Positions 17,247 through 25,904 of a stretch of DNA of 64,000 bases are shown here, piece after piece (the stretch's first letter is position 1; every line of letters begins with the position of its first letter). The DNA is taken from NCBI GenBank assembly GCA_964523575.1, contig CAZGAV010000008.1:1-64000 (forward strand), read 5' to 3'. The notes below the pieces were generated by a model that ran no database searches, was not told the origin of the DNA, and worked only from the letters and a program-made list of their open reading frames with translations. The position numbers were made by a program, and so were the translations under genes. The stretch is from DAOUTW01 sp964523575 (lineage in GTDB: Bacteria > Zixibacteria > MSB-5A5 > GN15 > JAAZOE01).

Positions 17247-19424
17247 CTATCGCCTCGGCCTCCGGCTGTTGCCTCCGCGACTCGGTCCGCCCCGCGACGG
17301 TCGCGGACCGGAATGGGCTCGCGGCGGAGGCGGAACATAACCTTCCGGCACCGGAAGCACCGCCTTGCGTGACAGCCGCACCTTGCCGTCGGAATCGACA
17401 TTGATGCACTTGACCTTAATGCTGTCGCCCACGGAAAGCACATCCTCGACCCTTTCGACCCGTTCATAGGCTAATTCGGAAATATGAACCAGGCCGTCGG
17501 TGCCCGGGATTATCTCCACGAAAGCGCCGAAATCGGTAATCCGTCGGACTGTGCCCACATACTCTTTGCCGATCTCCGGCTCTTCGACGATTGCCAGAAC
17601 GCGTTCGCGCGCGGCTTCGCCCGCGGCGGCTTCAACCGAGGCGATCAGGACCGTGCCGTCATCACTGATGTCGATCTTGGCGCCGGTTTCCTCGACGATA
17701 GCCCGAATGATTTTGCCGCCGGGTCCGATAACGTCGCCGATTCTCTCGGGATTGATCTTGATGGTGATAATTCGCGGCGCATACTGAGAAATCTCGCTGC
17801 GAGGCTGGTCGATGGCCTTGGCCATTTCACCCAGGATATGAAGCCGGGCGGCCTTGGCCTTTTCCATCGCCATACGAATGGTCGCGGTATCCAGACCCTT
17901 GATCTTGATATCCATCTGCAGGGCCGTCAGTCCCTCACCGGTACCGGTGACCTTGAAATCCATATCGCCGAAATGATCTTCGTCGCCCAGGATATCGGTC
18001 AGGACGATAACCTTGTCCGATTCCTTGATCAGGCCCATGGCGATTCCGGCCACGGGCGCCTTGATCGGCACGCCGCAGTCCATCAGCGCCAGCGACCCGC
18101 CGCAAACGGAGGCCATCGAAGAGGAACCGTTCGATTCCATAATATCGGAAACGATACGGATAGTATAGGGGAACAGATCGCCGACGGGAATGACCGGGTT
18201 GAGAGCCCGTTCGGCCAGCGCTCCATGACCCACTTCACGACGGCCGACGCCGCGGATGGGGCGCACCTCGCCCACCGAAAACGGAGGGAAATTGTAATGG
18301 AGCATATATGACTTGGTTGACTCGCCTTCGAGTTCATCGAGGCGCTGTTCGTCGATTTTGGTGCCCAGCGTTACCGTCGCCAGCGCCTGAGTCTGGCCGC
18401 GTGTGAACAGGGCCGATCCATGCGTCCGCGGCAAAACCGAGACGTCGCAGGAAATCGGACGCACCTCATCGAATCCCCGGCCGTCCAGACGTTTACTCTC
18501 CTCGACGATGCGCCGCCGCATTTCGGCGTTGTCGCGATCATGAATATGAGCGCCGATCTCGGACGAGGCATCGGGAAATTCTTCCTTGAGAGCCTCGACG
18601 ATTTCCTTTTTCAAATCGTGCTTGGCGATACTGCGCGCTTCCTTGTCGGCGATATCGTTGACGGTCTTGGTCCGGTCGCCCATCAGTTCGTCGACCCGGG
18701 CCAGCAGGGCTTCGTTTTTCTCCGGAGGAGCGAAAGCTCTTTTCTCTTTGCCGCACTTGGCGCGCAACTCATCGATGATGGCCGTGATCTGTTTGATATA
18801 ACCGTGGCCGAACTCAATGGCCGCCAGCATGTCGTCTTCGGAGACTTCATAGGCGCCGCCTTCGACCATAGTGATGGAATCGGCCGTCCCGGCCAGGACG
18901 ATATTGATGTCCGATTCCTCGATCTGCTCGATCGTCGGGTTGATAACCAGTTCGTTCTCGATACGACCCACCCTCACGGCGGCCAGGGATTCCGGAAAAG
19001 GAATATCGGATATGGCCAGAGAAGCTCCGGCGCCGATTATCCCCAGGATATCCGGATCGTTTTCCCGATCATGTGACAGGATGAGGTTTATGATCTGCGT
19101 ATCATAGTGATATCCCTCGGGAAACATGGGACGTATCGGCCGGTCGATGATGCGGCAGGCGAGAATTTCCTTTTCCGACGGCCGTCCTTCGCGTTTGAAA
19201 AAGCCGCCGGGAATTTTACCCGCGGCATAGGACCGTTCGCGATATTCCACCGACAGGGGCAGAAAATCCTGCTTTTCGAAGGGGTCCCTTGAGGCGCAGA
19301 CGGTCGTCAGGATCATCGTATCTCCATAACGCACCGTCACGGCGCCGTTGGCCTGCTTGCCTATTTTTCCGTTCTCGATTATCAGCTTCCGTCCGCCGAT
19401 TTCCAATTCTACCGAATTAATCAT
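17247..19424 (-). CDS. pnp: Polyribonucleotide nucleotidyltransferase (PNPase)
   Basis: A 725-residue phosphorolytic 3'-to-5' exoribonuclease and a core part of RNA turnover. It has two RNase PH-like domains (residues about 1-230 and 310-545) joined by a helical domain. The second RNase PH domain carries FTRGQTQALA and GSSSMASVCGGSLAL. A KH domain follows (IGPGGKIIRAI, about residue 565) and then an S1 domain (GKEYVGTVRRITDFGAFVEI, about 620-690). The C terminus is a Pro/Arg/Gly-rich tail of about 30 residues (SRGGPSRGGNSRR), probably an unstructured RNA- or protein-contact region. rpsO lies directly upstream, the classic arrangement. Confidence 0.98.
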   Translation of the reverse strand: MINSVELEIGGRKLIIENGKIGKQANGAVTVRYGDTMILTTVCASRDPFEKQDFLPLSVEYRERSYAAGKIPGGFFKREGRPSEKEILACRIIDRPIRPMFPEGYHYDTQIINLILSHDRENDPDILGIIGAGASLAISDIPFPESLAAVRVGRIENELVINPTIEQIEESDINIVLAGTADSITMVEGGAYEVSEDDMLAAIEFGHGYIKQITAIIDELRAKCGKEKRAFAPPEKNEALLARVDELMGDRTKTVNDIADKEARSIAKHDLKKEIVEALKEEFPDASSEIGAHIHDRDNAEMRRRIVEESKRLDGRGFDEVRPISCDVSVLPRTHGSALFTRGQTQALATVTLGTKIDEQRLDELEGESTKSYMLHYNFPPFSVGEVRPIRGVGRREVGHGALAERALNPVIPVGDLFPYTIRIVSDIMESNGSSSMASVCGGSLALMDCGVPIKAPVAGIAMGLIKESDKVIVLTDILGDEDHFGDMDFKVTGTGEGLTALQMDIKIKGLDTATIRMAMEKAKAARLHILGEMAKAIDQPRSEISQYAPRIITIKINPERIGDVIGPGGKIIRAIVEETGAKIDISDDGTVLIASVEAAAGEAARERVLAIVEEPEIGKEYVGTVRRITDFGAFVEIIPGTDGLVHISELAYERVERVEDVLSVGDSIKVKCINVDSDGKVRLSRKAVLPVPEGYVPPPPRAHSGPRPSRGGPSRGGNSRRPRR

Positions 19425-19444
19425 TAAATCGTCCTTCCTTCCAA

Positions 19445-19723
19445 CTAACGCCTCAGCCCGAGTTCCGCGATCAACTGCCGGTAGCTCTCAATATCCGTAG
19501 CCATGAGATAATCGAGAAGACGACGGCGCTGGCCGACCATCTTCAACAGACCCCGACGCGAATGAAAGTCTTTCTTGTGAACTTTCAGGTGATTGGTCAA
19601 GTGATTGATCCGCTCGCTCAGCAGAGAAACTTGCACCTCCGGTGAGCCGGTATCGGTTTCATGCAACCGATGTTTTTCGATAATTTCCTGTTTCTTCTCT
19701 TTACTCGTAGACACTTCTCCCAC
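19445..19723 (-). CDS. rpsO: 30S ribosomal protein S15
   Basis: A 92-residue ribosomal protein that binds 16S rRNA early in small-subunit assembly. Recognised by HETDTGSPEVQVSLLSERI and LTNHLKVHKKDFHSRRGLL, with the C-terminal RRRLLDYL and LIAELGLRR. Full length for the family. It lies 6 bases after ribF and 20 bases before pnp. In E. coli S15 represses its own mRNA, but no matching leader structure can be argued here because the gene is internal to an operon. Confidence 0.98.
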   Translation of the reverse strand: MGEVSTSKEKKQEIIEKHRLHETDTGSPEVQVSLLSERINHLTNHLKVHKKDFHSRRGLLKMVGQRRRLLDYLMATDIESYRQLIAELGLRR

Positions 19724-19729
19724 TCCTCT

Positions 19730-20656
19730 TTATTTGAGTAATTTCAATATCTTCGTCTTGTCGCGGGCGATCTGTTCCGATAATGCCTCGGCCGATTCAA
19801 AACGAGCATTGGAACGCACGAAATGTCTCGGGAACAAGGTCACCTCCGAACCGTAAATATCGCGGTCAAAATCGAAGAGATTGGCCTCGACCGAAACGCT
19901 TTTCTCGGGATTGAACATGTTGATCCCGAGAAACATCATCCCGCGGTAATCGTCGCCGTTGACCGAAGCGGTGCACGAATACACGCCCTCCGGCGGCAAC
20001 AGCTTGCGCGCCGCCCAATCGAGATTGATGGTGGGCCAGCCCAGTTTCTTCCCGCGGCCGAGCCCCCGGATAACCGTTCCGTGGATGGCATAGGCATGGC
20101 CCAGCATGGCCACCGCCTCGTCCCATTGCCCGGCCCGAATCGCCCGGCGGATACGGCTCGATGATATCGGTGCTCCTTCGTAGGTGACCGGTTCGACGAC
20201 TTCGACTTCGAAGCCCTCCCGGTCGCCGATAAGTTTCAACTGCTCGATATTACCGGACCGTTTGTGGCCGAAACTGTGATCGTACCCGACCACCAGCGCC
20301 TTGATGCCGAAACGTTCCACCAGGACTTCCTTGGCGAAATGATCGGCCGTGGTATGGCGCAGTTTTTCGTCGAACCGGAGAATAACCAGCGAACCCTCGA
20401 ACCGTTTTTCGAGGATGTTGATTTTTTCCTCCGGCGTCGTCAACAGCAAAGGCGGATCGTCGGGCGTGACCAGAACCCGTGGATGAGGATGAAAGGTAAT
20501 CGCTACCGGTGGCAATCCCAGCGATTGCGCTTTCGACTCCAGCCGTCGGAAGATCGAGGCGTGCCCGAGATGGAAACCGTCGAAGGTTCCCAGGGTCGCC
20601 ACGCAGGGGCCGCCCTGTTTCTCGGCGAAGGCGTCGGCTGATTTGTAAACCTGCAA
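19730..20656 (-). CDS. ribF: Riboflavin kinase / FAD synthetase
   Basis: A 308-residue bifunctional enzyme that makes FMN from riboflavin and then FAD. The N-terminal FAD synthetase domain has LGTFDGFHLGH (residues about 21-31, with the HxGH nucleotide-transfer motif) and ISSSRIRRAI. The C-terminal kinase domain has GLGRGKKLGWPTINL, with the PTxN metal motif, and PPEGVYSC. The length is normal. It lies two bases after truB, so the two are almost certainly co-translated. No FMN riboswitch precedes it, as expected inside this operon. Confidence 0.96.
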   Translation of the reverse strand: MQVYKSADAFAEKQGGPCVATLGTFDGFHLGHASIFRRLESKAQSLGLPPVAITFHPHPRVLVTPDDPPLLLTTPEEKINILEKRFEGSLVILRFDEKLRHTTADHFAKEVLVERFGIKALVVGYDHSFGHKRSGNIEQLKLIGDREGFEVEVVEPVTYEGAPISSSRIRRAIRAGQWDEAVAMLGHAYAIHGTVIRGLGRGKKLGWPTINLDWAARKLLPPEGVYSCTASVNGDDYRGMMFLGINMFNPEKSVSVEANLFDFDRDIYGSEVTLFPRHFVRSNARFESAEALSEQIARDKTKILKLLK

Positions 20657-20658
20657 TG

Positions 20659-21591
20659 TCAGATCAATACCCTAACATATGAAAAAAAATCCGCTCTTGT
20701 GTTCCGTTTCATTGTACCGGTATCGCAATTCGATTTCCCAATGGCCATTATTTCGCCCCGCTCATCGGCCATGCTGATCAGGTCGCCCGTTACAAACTCA
20801 CCTTGACATCCGACGATGTCCTGCGGGGCTGGAATACCGCCGTTTTTGATCAAACTCCGGGCGCTGTTCCTGATATTAATAACCGGAAAATCCAATATCT
20901 GTTCTATGGGGTGGATATATTTCTCCAGATTCCCGCTCGAGTGGGCCACCTCGGTTTCGGTCAGGCTGAGAGCCTCCAAAATATCGAAAGGCCCCACGCT
21001 TTGCCGCTCAAGGGCCGAAAGATGGGCCCCGCAGCCGATTGCCCGGCCGATGTCGTCGGCCAGGACTCGGATATAAGTGCCCTTCGAACACCGCACCCGC
21101 ACCACAAAGCTGGGCGACACATGGCCTTCAAGGGTTAATTCCTTGATTTCCACCTCACGGGTCGGGGTGTCAACTTCCTGTCCCCGGCGCGCATATTTAT
21201 ATAATTCCCGACCATCGACCTTAACGGCCGAAAAAGCCGGCACCTTTTGCGGGATGATACCCGTAAACTGTTTCAGCACCTTCTCCAAATCGGATTCGGT
21301 CAGATCCGGCGCCTCGCCGGAATACGTCAGCGTTCCCTCGCTGTCAAGCGTATCCGACGTCTGCCCCAGGGTAATTTCGGCCTGATAACTTTTATCCCAT
21401 TCCGTCAAAAACTGCGTCAGCTTGGTGGCCCGGCCCAGACAGATCAGCAGAAGACCCGACGCCATCGGATCCAGAGTCCCGGTATGGCCGACTTTCTTGG
21501 CCTCGGTGATCCGCCGCAGACGGTAAATCACGTCGTGACTGGTCATGCCGGACTCTTTATGAACCGGCAAAATGCCGTTATACCGATCCAT
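20659..21591 (-). CDS. truB: tRNA pseudouridine-55 synthase
   Basis: A 310-residue enzyme that makes pseudouridine 55 in the T loop of tRNAs. The N terminus GILPVHKESGMTSHDVI and the catalytic motif GHTGTLDPMASGLL (catalytic Asp in LDP, residue about 42) are typical. RCSKGTYIRVLADDIG is the second family signature. The C-terminal tail is longer than the minimal enzyme and ends in a PUA-like segment (GEFVTGDLISMADERGEIMAIG). It overlaps the end of the upstream rbfA-nrnA fusion by 14 bases. Confidence 0.96.
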   Translation of the reverse strand: MDRYNGILPVHKESGMTSHDVIYRLRRITEAKKVGHTGTLDPMASGLLLICLGRATKLTQFLTEWDKSYQAEITLGQTSDTLDSEGTLTYSGEAPDLTESDLEKVLKQFTGIIPQKVPAFSAVKVDGRELYKYARRGQEVDTPTREVEIKELTLEGHVSPSFVVRVRCSKGTYIRVLADDIGRAIGCGAHLSALERQSVGPFDILEALSLTETEVAHSSGNLEKYIHPIEQILDFPVINIRNSARSLIKNGGIPAPQDIVGCQGEFVTGDLISMADERGEIMAIGKSNCDTGTMKRNTRADFFSYVRVLI

Positions 21592-22921
21592 TCAATCTGT
21601 CCTTGATATATTTCACGATTGTTTCGCGGGCCTTTTCCAACGGCAATTCGACGACACATCCGGAGGCATTGATATGGCCGCCGCCGCCGAAATGGGCGGC
21701 GATATCGGCCACGTCGACATCTTTCTGTGACCGGAAAGACACTTTGGTCTGATGGTTGTCAACCTCGGTAAACAGCACGCCCAGTTCGACGCCGTTGGGG
21801 TACATCGAATAATTGACCAACCCCTCGGTGTCGCCCTGGCCCGCTTCCGCCGCCTGCATCATTTTCCGGTCAACCGTCAACAGGCACAAACGCCCGTTCA
21901 TCTGGTACTGCATCTCAGATATGGCCAGTCCGGTCAGGCGAACGACCTGCGGTCTGAGATTGTAGTAAACATTGTCGGTGATCTCGGCCGCGTTGGCGCC
22001 CAGCTCCATCAAATGAGCCGCCGCCATGAGACAGGCCGGCGTCGTACTGCTGTAATGAAAACGTCCGGTGTCGGTCAGGATCGCCGTGTACAGATTGGTC
22101 GCCATATCACGGGAGATAGGATACGATCCCTGTTGAAGGATATCGTAGATCATCTCCCCGGCCGCCGCCGCCTCGATTATCTTCAGGTTGACGGCCCCGA
22201 ATTCGACGTTGTCCTGATGATGGTCGATATTGATGACGACCGTTTCCGGCCCGATCAGCCGCTGAACCCGCCCGATTCGTTCCAGATTCGAGCATTCGAT
22301 TACCACGGCGGTGTCGAACGGCCCGACTTCGCCGCTGAGCTTTTCGATATCCAGCACGGCCTCGATGCCGGGCATGAATCGATATTTATCCGGGATGACC
22401 CCTTCGTTGACGAGCGTATGCTCGATATTATTGTCTTCCAGAAAGCCGGCCAGGCCCAGTTGCGATCCGAGGGAATCGCCGTCGGGGCTTTTATGCGCCG
22501 TGACCAGAACTTTCTTCGATTTGAGCAGAGTGTCGATTATTTTTTGTCTGATCAACGTATCCTTCTTCTCTTCCGTTTCGGACATGACCTCTTCGATCAG
22601 GTTCACCATCCGCATCCCCTCCACCAGCGAGGTGTCATAGTGGAGCGAAACTTCCGGCATCCGGCGCAGTCTCATTCGATGAGCCAGCTCGGCCTGAATA
22701 TATCCGGCGGCGTGATCGAAAATTTCCTGGACTCTCTCCCGTTTATCTTCATCGCCCAGCACGGTATAAAAAATTCTGGCGTAACGAAGGTCGTCGCTGA
22801 CTTTGACGCCGCTGACCGTCACCAGCAATTCCGAACGGTCCTGCATCATGGCCGAAATCACCTCCGAGGCGTCACGGCGCATCTGGTCGGCCACCCGCTG
22901 AGATCTTTTAAACGACTTCAT
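21578..22921 (-). CDS. RbfA fused to a DHH-family phosphoesterase (NrnA-like)
   Basis: A single 447-residue frame joins two proteins that are normally separate. Residues 1-112 are ribosome-binding factor A, which helps 30S maturation: it opens MKSFKRSQRVADQMRRDASE and has KVSDDLRYARIFYTVLGDE and the basic RMRLRRMPEVSLHYD. Residues about 125-447 are a DHH/DHHA1 phosphoesterase like NrnA, which degrades nanoRNA and pAp. Its motifs are AHKSPDGDSLGSQL, INIDHHQDN and the substrate-binding GGGGHINASGC. The linker is a short charged stretch (SETEEKKD). The frame opens earlier, but the ATG at 22921 overlaps the DUF503 stop as TAATG and gives a normal RbfA start. Confidence 0.9.
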   Translation of the reverse strand: MKSFKRSQRVADQMRRDASEVISAMMQDRSELLVTVSGVKVSDDLRYARIFYTVLGDEDKRERVQEIFDHAAGYIQAELAHRMRLRRMPEVSLHYDTSLVEGMRMVNLIEEVMSETEEKKDTLIRQKIIDTLLKSKKVLVTAHKSPDGDSLGSQLGLAGFLEDNNIEHTLVNEGVIPDKYRFMPGIEAVLDIEKLSGEVGPFDTAVVIECSNLERIGRVQRLIGPETVVINIDHHQDNVEFGAVNLKIIEAAAAGEMIYDILQQGSYPISRDMATNLYTAILTDTGRFHYSSTTPACLMAAAHLMELGANAAEITDNVYYNLRPQVVRLTGLAISEMQYQMNGRLCLLTVDRKMMQAAEAGQGDTEGLVNYSMYPNGVELGVLFTEVDNHQTKVSFRSQKDVDVADIAAHFGGGGHINASGCVVELPLEKARETIVKYIKDRLNGSV

Positions 22922-23202
22922 TACATCAACTCGATATCGTAATTGACCAGGAATATTTCCGCTTCCCGTTCCACCATATTCACAATGGACGTCAACTGAC
23001 TCTGGGCATGAGCGCTTTGATTGGATACGACGGCGGCGCCCAGTCGGCAGATTTGCCATTTGTCGTTTTCGCCGACTTCCGCTACCGCGGCGTTATGATG
23101 ATTGCGTATACGCGCTATCAGCGACTTGACCACCCGGCGCTTGTCCTTCAGCGATCTCGCCGCCGGGATATTAATCGTCAACTCCAATCTACCGACAACC
23201 AC
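22921..23202 (-). CDS. DUF503 family protein (YlxP-like)
   Basis: A 93-residue protein starting MVVGRLELTINIPAARSLKDKRRVVKS. The SLKDKR motif and the following RIRNHHNAAVAEVGENDKWQ mark the DUF503/YlxP family, which adopts a ferredoxin-like fold. The function is not established; the family is nearly always located between infB and rbfA, which suggests a link to ribosome maturation. It starts 2 bases after infB and shares a TAATG with the next gene, so this part of the operon is tightly coupled. Confidence 0.93.
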   Translation of the reverse strand: MVVGRLELTINIPAARSLKDKRRVVKSLIARIRNHHNAAVAEVGENDKWQICRLGAAVVSNQSAHAQSQLTSIVNMVEREAEIFLVNYDIELM

Positions 23203-23204
23203 CT

Positions 23205-25835
23205 TTACAATTTCCGCGACGTCTCAATCAGGGTATAACCCTCGATCAGATCGCCGACTTTCAAATCGTCGAATTTTTCCAGTCCGATACCGCATTCAAG
23301 CCCCGCGCTCACTTCTTTAACGTCGTCCTTGAAACGTCTCAGGGACGATATGGCCCCTTCATAGATGACGACGCCGTCGCGGCTGAGGCGAATCCGGTCG
23401 CCTCGATGGAGTCTGCCCTGCTGAACATAGGAACCGGAGATCATGCCGATTTTGGGAACCTTGAAAGTCTGCCGCACTTCGGCCGTGCCGACCCACTTCT
23501 CGACCACCTCGGGCTTCAAAAGACCCTCGATAGCCTTGGTGATATCTTCCTGAACCTCGTAAATAATCGAGTAGGTGCGGATATCGACCTTCTCCCGCAG
23601 GGCCATCTCACGAGCGCGCAAATCAGCCGTGACATGAAAACCGACGATGATGGCATTCGAGGCCGCGGCCAGCAGGACGTCCGATTCGGTGATGGCGCCG
23701 ACCCCTGAACGGATGATATCCACCCGGACTTCTTCGTTGCCGATACCGCTCAACGTCTCGGACAAAGCCTCGACCGATCCGGCGACGTCGCCCTTGATAA
23801 TAATCTCCAGGGCCGTGATCTGGCCGTCCTTGATTTTCTCATAAACCGATTCCAGCGTCGTCGGAGTCCCGACCCGCCGGATATCATATTCCCGCTTGAT
23901 CTGCTGACGTTTGAGCGCTATAAACCGCGCCTCGGCTTCGTTGTCGGTCGCCGTGAAGGGATCGCCGGCCAGCGGCACCCCCGAAATACCGGTCACCTGA
24001 ACCGGGGTCGAGGGTCCGGCTTCAGTCAGTTCTTCGCCGTGGTCATCGACCATAGCCCGGACACGGCCGTTAAAACTCCCCGCCACAAAGGGGTTGCCGA
24101 CTCGCAGAGTTCCCTTTTGGACCAGCACGGTGGTGACTGTGCCCCGGCCTTTTTCGAGACGAGCTTCGATAACCGTACCCAGAGCCTTGATGCTGGGATC
24201 GGCCTTCAATTCCATCATCTCCGCCTGCAGGAGAACCATCTCGAGCAGTTTATCCACGCCTGTCCCCTGCTTAGCCGAAATTTCGACCATAATGGTCTTT
24301 CCGCCCCAGGCCTCATCCATGACGTTGTACTTGGACAATTGCTGGCGGACGGAATCGGGATTGGCGGCGGGCAGGTCCATCTTATTGATGGCCACGATAA
24401 TCGGCACGCCGGCGGCTCGCGCATGGTCGATGGCTTCGACCGTCTGAGGCATCACCGCCTCGGTGGCCGATACCACCAGAATCACGATATCGGTCACCTG
24501 CGCCCCGCGGGCCCGCATCGCTGAAAAGGCCTCATGACCGGGCGTATCCAGAAAAGTGATCATGCCCCGATCGGTGCGAACGGAATAGGCGCCGATATGC
24601 TGGGTGATTTTGCCCGCTTCCCCGGAAACGATATTCGATTCGCGGATGTAGTCCAGCAGGGTCGTTTTGCCATGATCAACATGACCCATGATGGTCACCA
24701 CCGGAAAACGAGGTTCCAGGTTGACTTCTTCTTCCTGATCTATAATCAGTTCCGCCGGTTCCTCGACCTCTTTGATATTGAAGCCGAATTCCAGCGCCAG
24801 AGTTTCGATAGTATCCAAATCCAGGCGTTGATTGATCGAGGCCAGCATACCCAGCTCCATACACTTCCCGATCAATTCCGCCGGCTTCTTGTCGAGGAGC
24901 TTGGCCAGTTCGGAGAGGGTCATGAATTCGGTAACTTCGATTGTAGGCACGCCGTCCTCGACGGCGATATCATCCTGGCCGCCGCGCCTCCGATACCGTT
25001 TGGTCTTCTTGGGTCCTTCGATATTGGCCATCGTCTTTTTGAATGACAGTTTGACTGCCGCCGTGTCCACTTTGTGCGCCGCCCGGCCTTTTTTGCTTCG
25101 ATCTCGTTTTTTTCGTTTTTTATCCGCTTTGGCAGTGGCCGCGCTTTGCTGAAGCTTCTTTTCGATTTTCTTGACCGCTTCGGGCGAAACCGTCACGCCC
25201 CCGGCCGGAGCCGGGGTTCTCTTCGGCTTGCCTTTGGGCCTGGGTGGCCTCCTTTCGGTACTGACCGCCGCCGCCGCCTTGGCCCGGGCCGCAGGAGTGC
25301 TCGGCGGCTTGGCCGTCGGCCTCGATCCCCTTTCCACCGGCCGCCGCACCGGGGATTCCACCGGTTTGGCTTTGGGAACCGGCTGAGGTGCCGGCTTGGG
25401 CTTGGGCTTGGGTTCTTCGACCGGTGCCGTTTTCCGGATAGTCACTTTGTCGGCCGCCGCCTGCCGCGCCTTCTCTTCAGCTTTCTCCAATTCCTTGGCG
25501 GCGCGGACCCGGGCCTTCTTGTCGGACAGAGCTTTTTTCTTTTTCGCCAGAGCTTCGGCTCGCCGCCTCAGGGCCGCTTTTTCAGCCTCCTCGCGCCGCT
25601 TTTGGGCTTCCACTTCCAGCCGCCGTTTCTGCCGGGCCTCGTCTTCCTTTTTGACAACCTCAATCTCGCGTTTGAACTTGTCCTTGATCGCTTCCAGCAT
25701 ATCATCGCTGGCCACCGACATGTGCGACTTGATGGTAAAACCCAGACCCCGCAATACTTTCAACAAAGCATCACTGGAAATGTTATATTCCTTGGCTATG
25801 TCGTAAATACGCGTCTTGGTCTTTTTATTATCCAA
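23205..25835 (-). CDS. infB: Translation initiation factor IF-2
   Basis: An 876-residue GTPase that brings initiator tRNA to the 30S subunit. It has an N-terminal IF2-N domain (RIYDIAKEYNISSDALLKVL). A roughly 250-residue charged Lys/Arg/Ala/Pro-rich stretch is followed by a second IF2-N-like helix (MTLSELAKLLDKKPAELIGK). The G domain has GHVDHGKTT at about 381, DTPGHEAF and NKMD. The beta-barrels and C-terminal domain follow. The low-complexity spacer, with runs such as PKPKPKPAPQP, is typical of IF-2 and varies between species. It lies 69 bases after nusA. Confidence 0.98.
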   Translation of the reverse strand: MDNKKTKTRIYDIAKEYNISSDALLKVLRGLGFTIKSHMSVASDDMLEAIKDKFKREIEVVKKEDEARQKRRLEVEAQKRREEAEKAALRRRAEALAKKKKALSDKKARVRAAKELEKAEEKARQAAADKVTIRKTAPVEEPKPKPKPAPQPVPKAKPVESPVRRPVERGSRPTAKPPSTPAARAKAAAAVSTERRPPRPKGKPKRTPAPAGGVTVSPEAVKKIEKKLQQSAATAKADKKRKKRDRSKKGRAAHKVDTAAVKLSFKKTMANIEGPKKTKRYRRRGGQDDIAVEDGVPTIEVTEFMTLSELAKLLDKKPAELIGKCMELGMLASINQRLDLDTIETLALEFGFNIKEVEEPAELIIDQEEEVNLEPRFPVVTIMGHVDHGKTTLLDYIRESNIVSGEAGKITQHIGAYSVRTDRGMITFLDTPGHEAFSAMRARGAQVTDIVILVVSATEAVMPQTVEAIDHARAAGVPIIVAINKMDLPAANPDSVRQQLSKYNVMDEAWGGKTIMVEISAKQGTGVDKLLEMVLLQAEMMELKADPSIKALGTVIEARLEKGRGTVTTVLVQKGTLRVGNPFVAGSFNGRVRAMVDDHGEELTEAGPSTPVQVTGISGVPLAGDPFTATDNEAEARFIALKRQQIKREYDIRRVGTPTTLESVYEKIKDGQITALEIIIKGDVAGSVEALSETLSGIGNEEVRVDIIRSGVGAITESDVLLAAASNAIIVGFHVTADLRAREMALREKVDIRTYSIIYEVQEDITKAIEGLLKPEVVEKWVGTAEVRQTFKVPKIGMISGSYVQQGRLHRGDRIRLSRDGVVIYEGAISSLRRFKDDVKEVSAGLECGIGLEKFDDLKVGDLIEGYTLIETSRKL

Positions 25836-25904
25836 AGCACTCCTCCAAATAGCGACGACAATGAAACTTCACGCCACTCGATCCATGAGTCCAATACTAC
25901 CGGG

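Noticed and set aside
21752..22942. A 396-codon plus-strand frame opposite the rbfA-nrnA fusion
   Set aside because: Rich in His, Arg, Gln and Asp as expected for an antisense frame of a GC-rich gene; no family motif.
22922..23059. Longer start for the RbfA-NrnA fusion
   Set aside because: The added residues lie within the DUF503 gene in another frame and do not look like protein; the TAATG junction is the natural start.
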